Notes under the pieces: generated by a model
Database searches by the model: none
The model's input: only the letters and a program-made list of their open reading frames with translations
What the model was told of the DNA's origin: nothing
Translations under genes and position numbers: made by a program
In this document: piece by piece, positions 8,348 to 15,157 of the stretch
Layout of the letters: every line of letters begins with the position of its first letter
How positions within the stretch are numbered: the stretch's first letter is position 1
DNA from: CAXXOK01 sp035353235
Lineage (GTDB): Bacteria; Bacillota; Clostridia; Christensenellales; Aristaeellaceae
Direction: 5' to 3'
NCBI GenBank assembly: GCA_035353235.1
Contig: DAOPZG010000034.1
Location: forward strand, 1 to 21,116
DNA length: 21,116 nt

Positions 8348-8366
8348 GGAACCGCCAGCCGGTTCC
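8348..8366 (+). other. Small hairpin between dehydrogenase and amidohydrolase genes
   Basis: GGAACCG (8348-8354) and CGGTTCC (8360-8366) form a 7-bp stem with a 5-base loop in the 51-bp gap. No T-run follows. It is weak evidence for an mRNA element and may be chance. Confidence 0.3.
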
Positions 8367-8392
8367 CCGAAAATACAAGGGAGGTAAATCCA

Positions 8393-9625
8393 ATGATTCA
8401 TTGCAGTCTGGAACGAATGAAAGACAAAATCACCACGTTCAGCCACTTTGGCGATACGGGACACGGCGGCATCACCCGCTTCTCCCTCTCGCCCGAGGCC
8501 TTGGCCGCGCGCGCGGAGTTTACGAAGCGCATGGAGGCCATCGGCGCGACCGTGGTGACCGACGATATGGCCAACATGTACGCGACGCTGCCGGGAACCG
8601 AACCGTTAAAAGCGATTGTGTCTGGCTCCCATCTGGATTCCGTGCGGCAGGGAGGCAACTACGACGGCGTGCTGGGCGTGATGAGCGCCATGGAAGCGCT
8701 GGAAACCATCGCGACCGAGAAAATCCCGCACCGTCACCCGCTGACCGCGATGGTGTGGACCAACGAGGAGGGCGCGCGTTTTGAGCCTGCCATGATGTCG
8801 TCCGGCGTGATCTGCGGCAAATTTACCAAAGAAAAAATGCTGGCTTCCGTAGCCAAGGATCAGCCCGGCTACACCTTCGGCGAGGCGCTGGCGGCGAGCG
8901 GATATGTCGGCGACGAGGCGAATCGGCTGTCCCCGGCCAGACAGTGCGCGCTGATTGAGCTGCACATTGAGCAGGGGCCGGTGCTGGAGGCCGAAGGGTA
9001 CGACATCGGCGTAGTGGACGGCGTATGCGGCATGATTAACTACGAGTTCACCTTTACCGGTCAGGCGGATCACGCGGGCACCACCCCCATGAAATACCGC
9101 AAAGACGCGCTATACGCCGCGGTGAAGGCCATCCAGTACCTGCACGACGAGCTGGACAAGCTGGATCCCGCGCTGGTTTATACCACCGGTAAAATTTCCG
9201 CGCACCCGAACATTCACACCATCATCCCGGATGAGGTGAAGTTTACTATCGACGTCCGGCATTACAACCCCGCCGTGATCGAGCAGGCGCTGGCGATTAT
9301 CCGGAAGATGCCGGACGAAATCGTCGGCTGCAAAGTGAGCTACGCGGAAGCCTGGGCGCGCAAATCCGTTGCCTATGACCCGCTGCTGGTGGATACGGTG
9401 GAGGAAAGCGCGGTGACCTGTAACTACAGCCATATGCGCATCCACAGCGGTCCGGGGCACGACGCGCAGTACGTGGCGGATATTCTGCCCACGTCGATGA
9501 TCTTCGTACCCAGCGTGGAGGGCCACAGCCACTGCGAGTTGGAGTATACGCCGGCGGAGGCCTGCGCCAAAGGCGTGGATGTGCTGATCCAGACGCTGCT
9601 GTCGCTGGACCGCAAACTGGACTGA
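8393..9625 (+). CDS. M20-family Zn amidohydrolase, probable N-carbamoyl-beta-alanine amidohydrolase (beta-ureidopropionase)
   Basis: A 410-aa protein of the allantoate amidohydrolase / N-carbamoyl amino acid hydrolase family, which releases ammonia and CO2 from N-carbamoyl compounds. Metal-site features are visible: H80 and D82 in GSHLDS, D91 in NYDGVLG, E125/E126 in WTNEEGARF, H191 in ELHIEQGP, and a C-terminal His in EGHSHCELEYT. The dimer-lid motif ADHAGTTPM (H227) is also present. The ATG at 8393 has AAGGGAGG 8 bases upstream; an in-frame ATG at 8417 is less likely. Placement after the dihydropyrimidinase and dehydrogenase makes N-carbamoyl-beta-alanine the natural substrate and beta-alanine the product, which feeds the aminotransferase at the start of the operon. 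An L-carbamoylase or allantoate role cannot be excluded from sequence alone. Confidence 0.9.
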   Translation: MIHCSLERMKDKITTFSHFGDTGHGGITRFSLSPEALAARAEFTKRMEAIGATVVTDDMANMYATLPGTEPLKAIVSGSHLDSVRQGGNYDGVLGVMSAMEALETIATEKIPHRHPLTAMVWTNEEGARFEPAMMSSGVICGKFTKEKMLASVAKDQPGYTFGEALAASGYVGDEANRLSPARQCALIELHIEQGPVLEAEGYDIGVVDGVCGMINYEFTFTGQADHAGTTPMKYRKDALYAAVKAIQYLHDELDKLDPALVYTTGKISAHPNIHTIIPDEVKFTIDVRHYNPAVIEQALAIIRKMPDEIVGCKVSYAEAWARKSVAYDPLLVDTVEESAVTCNYSHMRIHSGPGHDAQYVADILPTSMIFVPSVEGHSHCELEYTPAEACAKGVDVLIQTLLSLDRKLD

Positions 9626-9674
9626 CGTATTCCGTGCGGCAATCATCGGTCGTATTCCAATTGTCAATCACTAA

Positions 9675-9702
9675 ACGGGGGAGCAATCGCTCCTCCGTTT
9701 TT
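9675..9702 (+). terminator. Intrinsic terminator of the pyrimidine-degradation operon
   Basis: ACGGGGGAGC (9675-9684) pairs with GCTCCTCCGT (9689-9698), 10 bp with one G-U pair and a 4-base loop, followed by a TTTTT run ending at 9702. It lies 50 bp after the amidohydrolase stop and before an independent promoter, so it marks the operon end. Confidence 0.88.
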
Positions 9703-9743
9703 CATCCTTTTGGATCATACGTGATTCTTTTTACAGAAAAGGC

Positions 9744-9772
9744 TTGACAACATACTCAGCGCTGACTATACT
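9744..9772 (+). promoter_or_regulatory. Sigma-A promoter of the padR-methyltransferase unit
   Basis: TTGACA at 9744-9749 and TATACT at 9767-9772 with a 17-bp spacer. This is close to consensus, so it should be strong unless repressed. The operator described next covers the spacer and the -10. Confidence 0.9.
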
Positions 9773-9793
9773 GAAATAGTCAGCACTGAGTAT
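9752..9793 (+). promoter_or_regulatory. Double palindromic operator, probable PadR autoregulatory site
   Basis: Two 18-base near-palindromes, ATACTCAGCGCTGACTAT (9752-9769) and ATAGTCAGCACTGAGTAT (9776-9793), form an inverted pair differing at one base and separated by 6 bases. Each copy is itself dyad-symmetric around TCAG-CTGA; the two centres are 24 bp apart. The first copy overlaps the promoter spacer and -10, and the second covers the start-site region. The padR gene follows directly, so autorepression by two PadR dimers is the obvious reading. Binding is inferred; the symmetry is seen. Confidence 0.85.
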
Positions 9794-9810
9794 TAAGGAG
9801 GAAGCATGGA

Positions 9811-10365
9811 ATGATCCCCATCTATATTCTCGGCATCCTGCTGCGGTTTGGGCCCCAGCATGGCTATCAGATCCAGAAGACAATCGCGGATCACCTCGCG
9901 GACTTTACGAGGATTAAGCTGCCGACCATTTATTACCATCTGGAGGCGATGGCGCGCAAAGGGCTGCTGTCGGCCAACTGTGAAAGTGAGGGCGCGCGCC
10001 CGGAGAAAACCGTCTATACCGTAACCGATAAAGGCAGGGAAGCTTTTCAGAACGGATTATCGAAATTGCTGAACTTCCGATATGAACCGATTTTTGAGTC
10101 GGACACGGTCTTTTACTTCGGGGAATACCTTCCGGGCGGAGAGACTCTCGCAGCCTTACGCGCTTATGTAACTTCGCTGAAAAAGGCGCTGGAGGCCATT
10201 GAGAAGCACCGGCTGGAAACGGAACAGTGGATTCCGCCGGAAATGCGGCGTTACGCAGGCATTATCTTCGACCACCACCGGCGGCACTATCAGGCGGAAT
10301 GGGAATGGGCGAAAAACGCCCTGCGGGAATTGGAGGAGAGAAAAGATGATTGCACGAGTGATTGA
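9811..10365 (+). CDS. PadR-family transcriptional regulator
   Basis: A 184-aa protein. The N-terminal winged helix (ILGILLRFGPQHGYQIQKTI, then LPTIYYHLEAMARKGLL and EKTVYTVTDKG) is the PadR signature; the C-terminal half is a helical dimerisation domain rich in Glu and Lys (about 115-180). The start is the ATG at 9811 with AAGGAGG at 9795-9801; an ATG at 9806 is out of frame and stops after two codons. Such regulators usually repress their own operon and respond to small toxic or phenolic compounds. The double operator covering its promoter supports autoregulation. The 3' end overlaps the methyltransferase start by 20 bases, so the two are co-translated. The inducer is unknown. Confidence 0.92.
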   Translation: MIPIYILGILLRFGPQHGYQIQKTIADHLADFTRIKLPTIYYHLEAMARKGLLSANCESEGARPEKTVYTVTDKGREAFQNGLSKLLNFRYEPIFESDTVFYFGEYLPGGETLAALRAYVTSLKKALEAIEKHRLETEQWIPPEMRRYAGIIFDHHRRHYQAEWEWAKNALRELEERKDDCTSD

Positions 10366-11020
10366 AACGAATGTGGGGATTCAGGGCGCGATGACGGTTG
10401 CGATGTTCGACGAATTTGCCAGAACCATGCGCGATAAGGGTTGGAACAATGTGGATGCTTTTCTGCGCGCGGGTATTAACCGGGGCAACGTGCTGGAGGT
10501 TGGACCCGGGCCGGATTATGTGGGGCTGGAATGGCTGAATAAGGCGGAAGGCGCGACGCTTACCGCATTGGAAATCAGCGCGGAAATGATTCTTGTGGCG
10601 AAAAAGAACGCGAAAGAGTATGGGATGACGGATCGCGTGCGGTACGTGCAGGGGAATGCGATGACGATGTCTTTTGAGAAAGACACATTCGACGGGGTGT
10701 TCTCCAACGGTTCGCTGCACGAGTGGGAAAAACCGCTGGCCGTGCTGAACGAAATCCACCGGGTGCTGAAGCCCGGCGGCGTGGTCTGCATTGCGGATTT
10801 GAGGCGGGACGCGAACCCGATCCTCAAACAAATGATCTATCACACCACCAAACCCGCGGCGATCCGGCCGGGGTTCTTAAGCTCGATTCATGCCGCGTAT
10901 ACGGAGGGGGAAATAACAGAGTTGCTGCGCAACTCGGACTTTCATGATTTTTCGGTTCACTGCTCACCCCTCAGCCTGTGCCTGTGTGGACGGAAAGAAC
11001 CGGCCACGCCGAATGTTTAA
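10346..11020 (+). CDS. Class I SAM-dependent methyltransferase
   Basis: A 224-aa Rossmann-fold methyltransferase. Motif I is VLEVGPGPDYVGLEWL (about 50-65), followed by LEISAEM (acidic residue for the SAM ribose), VQGNAM, and FDGVFSNGSLHEWEKP then RVLKPGGVVCIADL, as in UbiE/Methyltransf_11 proteins. The ATG at 10346 is chosen because a GGAGGAGAG site lies just upstream; the frame extends back to 10199, but that stretch overlaps padR and carries no family similarity. It is translationally coupled to padR and ends before a terminator. Its substrate is not evident; pairing with PadR suggests modification or detoxification of a small molecule sensed by the regulator, but that is speculation. Confidence 0.88.
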   Translation: MIARVIETNVGIQGAMTVAMFDEFARTMRDKGWNNVDAFLRAGINRGNVLEVGPGPDYVGLEWLNKAEGATLTALEISAEMILVAKKNAKEYGMTDRVRYVQGNAMTMSFEKDTFDGVFSNGSLHEWEKPLAVLNEIHRVLKPGGVVCIADLRRDANPILKQMIYHTTKPAAIRPGFLSSIHAAYTEGEITELLRNSDFHDFSVHCSPLSLCLCGRKEPATPNV

Positions 11021-11034
11021 CGGAAAGTCCCGTG

Positions 11035-11063
11035 AAAAAACCTCCCGCAACGGGGAGGTTTTT
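11035..11063. terminator. Bidirectional terminator between methyltransferase and nrdG
   Basis: AAAAAACCTCCC, a loop, then GGGAGGTTTTT. The stem is 6 or more G/C-rich bp plus flanking A/T pairs, with a T-run on either strand. It ends the + strand padR unit (stop at 11020) and the - strand nrdD-nrdG operon (stop at 11089). Confidence 0.88.
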
Positions 11064-11088
11064 GTTTGCGATACAGATTCGTCCTATT

Positions 11089-11775
11089 CTATGCAATCAC
11101 ATTGGGCTGCACGGTTCGCACCCTATCCGCCAGCGCTTCCACCTGCTTTTGGGTGTAGGGAGGCGCGTTAACCCGCTCCTCATCCTGCGGCAGGCAGGTT
11201 TCCGGCTTGCGGTAGCGATTCAGCACATAGCGGGAGAGGGGCGGAAGCTCGGCCGCCATGGTCAGCAGATCGGCTTCGGATAATTGCGGGAATATGGTGG
11301 TGCGCACCTCAAAGTCCGCGTTGGACTGTTGCAGCAGGCGGACGGTGGCAAGCGTTTTCTCCGCGTCCGCGTGATCGCCGCAGATTTCGGGATATTGGCA
11401 GGCGGGGGCTTTATAGTCCACGGCGTAGTAATCGCACAGGCCGCTCACAAGCACCTGTTGGACTACCTCCGGTCGGGAACCGTTGGTATCCAGCTTGGTG
11501 AGAAACCCCAGCGCCTTTACCTTGGCCAGAAACGGAATCAGATCGGGCTGCAGGGTAGGCTCTCCGCCGGTAATCACCACGCCGTCCAGCAGACCCACGC
11601 GCTTTTGCAGAAAGGCGAGTACTTCTTCCTCGGTTTTCACGGCGGGCGCGTCGTGGATCAGCGCCCGGTTGTGGCAGTAAAAACAGTTGTAATTACAACC
11701 GGGCACGAAAACCACGCAGGCGACGCGCGCGGGATAATCCACGAAGGAGTTTTTCACCATGCCCGCGATCTTCAT
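11089..11775 (-). CDS. nrdG: Anaerobic ribonucleotide reductase activating protein (radical SAM)
   Basis: A 228-aa radical-SAM enzyme that installs the glycyl radical on NrdD. The CxxxCxxC cluster motif is C27, C31, C34 in PGCNYNCFYCHN, followed by a GGEPTLQPDL motif for SAM binding and DTNGSRPEV. The N-terminus MKIAGMVKNSFVDYP is typical of the longer clostridial NrdG type. It starts 2 bases after the nrdD stop, which implies co-translation, and shares the nrdD promoter. Pairing with nrdD makes the assignment solid. Confidence 0.95.
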   Translation of the reverse strand: MKIAGMVKNSFVDYPARVACVVFVPGCNYNCFYCHNRALIHDAPAVKTEEEVLAFLQKRVGLLDGVVITGGEPTLQPDLIPFLAKVKALGFLTKLDTNGSRPEVVQQVLVSGLCDYYAVDYKAPACQYPEICGDHADAEKTLATVRLLQQSNADFEVRTTIFPQLSEADLLTMAAELPPLSRYVLNRYRKPETCLPQDEERVNAPPYTQKQVEALADRVRTVQPNVIA

Positions 11776-11777
11776 CT

Positions 11778-13865
11778 TTATTCCCCGATCACGTACTTTT
11801 TCCGCTGGGAGTATTCCTCTTTTTTCCCTTTGTTAAAATTCTGCACCGGGCGCAGATAACCCACCACGCGGCTCCACACCTCGGTTTCGGCGCCGCACTC
11901 CGGGCAGGTGTAGTGCTCGCCCGAGATATATCCATGCGTGTTGCAGATGGAGAAGGTCGGGGTGATGGAAATGTAGGGCAGCTTGTAATTCTGGAATACT
12001 TTCTGGATCAGGTTCTTGGCGATGCGGATGTCTTTGATCTCCTCGCCCAGGTACAGGTGCAGCACCGTGCCGCCGGTGTAGAGGGATTGCAGCTCGTCCT
12101 GCAGGTCGAGCGTTTCAAAAATATCGTCCGTGTAGTTGACCGGCAACTGGGTGGAGTTGGTGTAATACGGCACATCTTCCCCGGCGGTGATGATGTCTGC
12201 GTAACGATCCTTATCCTTCTTGGCCAGCCGGTAGCTGGTGCCTTCCGCGGGGGTGGCCTCCAGATTGTAGCAGTGGCCGGTTTCATCCTGCAACTGCTGG
12301 ATAAACTCCCGCATGTGGTTCAGCGTGCGGATCGCGAAGGCTTGCCCGTCCGGGCTGGTGATGTCGTGATCCGGGCCGAACAGGTTTAAGCACGCTTCGT
12401 TCATGCCGATCAAACCGATGGTGCTGAAGTGGTTGAACCAGTAGCTGCCGGTGCGATCCTTCACATCTTTCAGGTACGCGGCGGAATAGGGGTACAGCCC
12501 CTTGGCCGTCTGCTCCTCAATCACTTTACGCTTAATTTCCAGACTCTTGCTGGCGGTCTTCATCCGTTCGTCCAGAAGGCTGAAGAACTGCTGCTCGTTT
12601 TTAGCCAGATAGCCGATCCGCGGCAGATTGAGCGTCACCACGCCGATGGAGCCTGTGAGCGGGTTGGAACCGAACAGCCCGCCACCGCGTTTGCGAAGCT
12701 CGCTGGTGTTCAGCCGCAGACGGCAGCACATGGACAGCGCGTCTTCCGGGGACAGGTCGCTGTTGACGTAGTTGGAGAAATAGGGGATGCCGTACTTGCA
12801 GGTAACCTCCATGAACTTGTCGGTTACGGGGCTGTCCCACTTAAATTCTTTGGTGATGTTGATGGTGGGGATCGGGAAGGTGAAAACGCGGCCTTTGGCG
12901 TCGCCCTCCATCATCACGTCGCAGAAAGCGGTGTTGAGCAGGTCCATTTCCGGCTGGAAATCGCCGTAGGTTTCCGGCATCAGCTTGCCGCCGACAATCA
13001 CGTTCTGATCTTTCAGCGTGCGTGGGGGCACGATGTCGAACGTGAGGTTGGAGAAGGGGCATTGGAACCCTACGCGGGTCGGCACGTTCAGGTTAAAGAT
13101 AAATTCCTGCAGCGCCTGTTTGATCGTTTTATAATCCAAATGGTCATAACGGACAAACGGAGCGCAGTAGGTATCAAAGGAGGACCAGGCCTGCGCGCCC
13201 GCGGTTTCTCCCTGCGTGGTGAACGTGGAATTGACGATCTGCCCAAGAAACGTGCGCAGATGGCGCGGCGGTTTGGACTCCACTTTGCCGGGCACGCCGC
13301 CGAAGCCGCGTGTCAGGATCTGGCGCAGGTCCCAGCCGGCGCAATAGGGGCCGAAAAAGCCCAGATCGTGAATGTGCATTTCACCGGACATGTGTGCGCT
13401 GCGGATTTCCTCGGGATAAATCTCATGCAGCCAGTAGTTTTTGGTAAAGACCTCGCGGACATAGTTGTTCAGACCGTTGATGGACTTCTGCGTGTTCGCG
13501 TTCTCGTTGATGCGCCAGTCCTGATCGTTCAGGTACTCGGAAAACATGTTGATCGTGGCGCCGATCAGCGCGTTGGATTCGCGGGCGGAGCGGCGTTTTT
13601 CGCGGTACAGGATGTAGGCTTTCGCCGTTTTGGCGTGGCCCCTCTCAATCAACACTTTTTCTACGATGTCCTGTATGCCTTCCACATCGGCGATGCCATC
13701 CGGGTACCGTTCCTCTGCCATGGCGACCACTTCATTCGCCAGCCGTTCAGAGGTCTGGTAATCGTCGCCGCCTACAGCGTTGGCCGCCTTAAATATCGCC
13801 AGCGCGATCTTCTCTTTCTCAAAGGGTACATAGGTACGATCCCGCTTGATAATCAGATTCAGCAT
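11778..13865 (-). CDS. nrdD: Anaerobic (class III) ribonucleoside-triphosphate reductase
   Basis: A 695-aa oxygen-sensitive enzyme that makes dNTPs from NTPs using formate as reductant. Residues 1 to about 95 form the ATP-cone allosteric domain (IIKRDRTYVPFEKEKIALAI). The catalytic barrel includes GFQCPFSNLTFD, PTRVGF and TLNLPRIGYL. The C-terminus carries a zinc site (ICNTHG then CPEC) and the glycyl-radical loop RVVGYLRPVQNFNKG, with the radical Gly near residue 669. I take the ATG at 13865 as the start: the frame runs on to 13964, but that extension has no family similarity and would place the promoter's -10 and the NrdR boxes inside the coding region. The upstream site is a weak GGGGAT. 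Regulation by NrdR is likely (see promoter). It is followed by nrdG. Confidence 0.95.
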   Translation of the reverse strand: MLNLIIKRDRTYVPFEKEKIALAIFKAANAVGGDDYQTSERLANEVVAMAEERYPDGIADVEGIQDIVEKVLIERGHAKTAKAYILYREKRRSARESNALIGATINMFSEYLNDQDWRINENANTQKSINGLNNYVREVFTKNYWLHEIYPEEIRSAHMSGEMHIHDLGFFGPYCAGWDLRQILTRGFGGVPGKVESKPPRHLRTFLGQIVNSTFTTQGETAGAQAWSSFDTYCAPFVRYDHLDYKTIKQALQEFIFNLNVPTRVGFQCPFSNLTFDIVPPRTLKDQNVIVGGKLMPETYGDFQPEMDLLNTAFCDVMMEGDAKGRVFTFPIPTINITKEFKWDSPVTDKFMEVTCKYGIPYFSNYVNSDLSPEDALSMCCRLRLNTSELRKRGGGLFGSNPLTGSIGVVTLNLPRIGYLAKNEQQFFSLLDERMKTASKSLEIKRKVIEEQTAKGLYPYSAAYLKDVKDRTGSYWFNHFSTIGLIGMNEACLNLFGPDHDITSPDGQAFAIRTLNHMREFIQQLQDETGHCYNLEATPAEGTSYRLAKKDKDRYADIITAGEDVPYYTNSTQLPVNYTDDIFETLDLQDELQSLYTGGTVLHLYLGEEIKDIRIAKNLIQKVFQNYKLPYISITPTFSICNTHGYISGEHYTCPECGAETEVWSRVVGYLRPVQNFNKGKKEEYSQRKKYVIGE

Positions 13866-13928
13866 CCCGATCCCCGCTTTCCGTTTACTTGTCAAGGCCT
13901 TGCTGTGAATCAGGCCCGTGAAGCAGAA

Positions 13929-13976
13929 ACACAATATATAGTTGGTTTGCTCTGTTCGATGCAATAGATATTGTAG
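13929..13976 (-). promoter_or_regulatory. Pair of NrdR-box-like operators upstream of nrdD
   Basis: Box 1 is ACACAATATATAGTTG (13929-13944), a close match to the NrdR consensus core CwATATaTwG. Box 2, around AATAGATATTGTA (13963-13975), matches about 8 of the 10 core positions. The centres are 32 bp apart, the three-turn spacing known for NrdR sites, and box 2 covers the -10 of the nrdD promoter. Repression by ATP/dATP-loaded NrdR is the expected mechanism. The nrdR gene is not in the window. Confidence 0.8.
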
Positions 13977-13998
13977 TCTATGACTTTACAAATGTCAA
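13970..13998 (-). promoter_or_regulatory. Sigma-A promoter for nrdD-nrdG
   Basis: On the minus strand, TTGACA (13998-13993) and TACAAT (13975-13970) are separated by 17 bp. This is near consensus. The start site would fall about 90-100 bases upstream of the nrdD ATG, leaving a leader that contains NrdR box 1. Confidence 0.85.
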
Positions 13999-14006
13999 CG
14001 CTTTTA

Positions 14007-14020
14007 GTAAAAATTTTTAC
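14007..14020. promoter_or_regulatory. AT-rich perfect palindrome in the divergent intergenic region
   Basis: GTAAAAATTTTTAC is a perfect 14-bp palindrome just upstream of the nrdD -35. It could be an UP-element, bent DNA or a regulator site. The rest of the 289-bp divergent region (13866-14154) is accounted for by the two promoters and NrdR boxes. Confidence 0.4.
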
Positions 14021-14094
14021 GTTTTGATTACAAAGGAAATGGAACCCAAATGGTACATCCTGTAGAAATGAAAACCCGGAGAAGCAGAACCGGC

Positions 14095-14123
14095 TTGAAG
14101 ACCGAAAACAGTTCTGTTATACT
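14095..14123 (+). promoter_or_regulatory. Probable sigma-A promoter for the PNPOx-like gene
   Basis: TTGAAG (14095-14100), a 17-bp spacer and TATACT (14118-14123) lie about 30 bp before the ATG at 14155. The -10 is good and the -35 matches 4 of 6. Confidence 0.7.
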
Positions 14124-14154
14124 GACAAAAGAATAACGTTTGGAAAGGAACGGC

Positions 14155-14637
14155 ATGGATATGAATCATTACGAACAGGCAATGAAAGAACTCAACCGGT
14201 TGTTCGGGCAGGATTATCAGTTCGCTATGGCGACCACGGGTGAAGCTGGCCCTTCGATCCGTTTTGTGGATACGTATTACACCGACGGCGCGTTTTATAT
14301 CGTGACCAACCGGCAGAGCCGCAAGGCGAGGGATACAGCGGGCGATCCACGTGCGTCGCTGTGCGGACGAAAACTGCATACCTTCACCGGTCGGGTGGAG
14401 AATATCGGGCATCCGCTGCAGGCGGAGAACGAGGTGATCCGCGCACGGCTGATCGAGGTTTTCGCCCCCTGGTATTTCCGCCACAACAACGAAGAAAATC
14501 CCGATATGTGCTACCTGCGCTTCACGCCGGAGACAGGTTTTTTTCAGGACGGCGGCAAGGGCTGGCATGTGGATTTCGCCACCCGGACTGCGGAGGAATT
14601 TCCGTTCACGTTTGATATTTCGTTTACGGAGGAATAA
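14155..14637 (+). CDS. Pyridoxamine 5'-phosphate oxidase-family (split beta-barrel flavin) protein
   Basis: A 160-aa protein with the FMN-binding split-barrel pattern: FAMATTGEAGPSIRFVD, then DGAFYIVTNRQSRKARDTAGDPRASLCG, and an acidic C-terminal strand region. Proteins of this size are mostly uncharacterised flavin- or F420/heme-binding oxidoreductases and not the biosynthetic PdxH. The frame opens at a TTG (14140), but the GGAAAGGA site overlaps that codon, so the ATG at 14155 (spacing about 5) is preferred; ATG 14161 is possible. It has its own promoter, divergent from nrdD, and shares a transcript with the next gene (3-bp gap). The true function is not evident. Confidence 0.8.
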   Translation: MDMNHYEQAMKELNRLFGQDYQFAMATTGEAGPSIRFVDTYYTDGAFYIVTNRQSRKARDTAGDPRASLCGRKLHTFTGRVENIGHPLQAENEVIRARLIEVFAPWYFRHNNEENPDMCYLRFTPETGFFQDGGKGWHVDFATRTAEEFPFTFDISFTEE

Positions 14638-14640
14638 CGG

Positions 14641-14997
14641 ATGCCCAAAGCACTATGCGGTACGCTGATCAAAGAAAGCCTGATAGACGACAGGGTGTTG
14701 GACCTGCTGGCGATCAGGGAAGTGCAGATATGGAAAGCGGCAAACCATACCTCCCATCAACCTGCGTATTGGACCGCGATCACCTTTTCGACCGATATTG
14801 AAGGCTTCCTCGCGGCGCTGGCGGATTCGCTGAAACCGCAGTGGTATGTGGACCTGAGCAGCAGCCGGGAAAAGATCGTGGTGCTGCCGCACCGGGTGAT
14901 CCGCTACCCCATTGGAGACGCGGAAGGAAGAAAAAGTGCGGTGGAAGCCTGCCGACTGGCAGGCATCCCGGAAACCCAGATTGACTGGAAGGAATAA
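14641..14997 (+). CDS. Conserved-looking hypothetical protein, 118 aa
   Basis: I do not recognise this family. It is a soluble, mixed alpha/beta-looking protein with no signal peptide, membrane segment or Cys motif. Visible features are an aromatic patch (YWTAITFSTDIEGFLAALADSLKPQWYVDLS), a hydrophobic strand (KIVVLPHRVIRYPIG) and an acidic/aromatic end (IDWKE). GGAGG lies 9 bases before the ATG at 14641, within the end of the preceding gene, which marks it as a genuine translated partner of the PNPOx-like protein. A bidirectional hairpin terminator follows. Confidence 0.75.
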   Translation: MPKALCGTLIKESLIDDRVLDLLAIREVQIWKAANHTSHQPAYWTAITFSTDIEGFLAALADSLKPQWYVDLSSSREKIVVLPHRVIRYPIGDAEGRKSAVEACRLAGIPETQIDWKE

Positions 14998-15035
14998 ACC
15001 CACGGATACAGGGGAAGGATTCCCCGTGCGGGTAA

Positions 15036-15075
15036 AAAAGCTCCGCGACGGCAGAAATGCCGCCGCGGAGCTTTT
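15036..15075. terminator. Bidirectional hairpin terminator between the 118-aa gene and pyrI
   Basis: AAAAGCTCCGCGACGGC (15036-15052) pairs with GCCGCCGCGGAGCTTTT (15059-15075), a 17-bp stem with one mismatch and a 6-base loop. Flanking A and T runs let it work in both directions, ending the + strand pair and the - strand pyr operon. A second small hairpin, GGGGAA-gga-TTCCCC, sits at 15011-15025. The remainder of 14998-15157 has no gene. Confidence 0.75.
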
Positions 15076-15115
15076 AACTATGAAGAGCGGCCAATGCAGC
15101 CCACTTCCGAATCGA

Positions 15116-15148
15116 TGTTGCATGGAATAGCACACGTTGTTGCATGGA
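15116..15148. repeat. 11-bp direct repeat (TGTTGCATGGA), two copies
   Basis: TGTTGCATGGA occurs at 15116-15126 and again at 15138-15148, 22 bp apart start to start, just downstream of the pyrI stop. No function is evident. It may be a chance duplication. Confidence 0.45.
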
Positions 15149-15157
15149 GGCGCGGGA

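Noticed and set aside
10199..10345. N-terminal extension of the methyltransferase
   Set aside because: It overlaps padR in another frame, is Arg/Asn-rich without similarity, and a good ribosome site precedes the internal ATG at 10346.
13866..13964. 33-residue N-terminal extension of NrdD
   Set aside because: It would contain the promoter -10 and NrdR boxes and has no match to the family N-terminus, which begins at the ATP-cone.
12429..13967. A 512-codon open frame on the plus strand antisense to nrdD
   Set aside because: It mirrors the codon structure of nrdD, has no recognisable domain and no credible start region.
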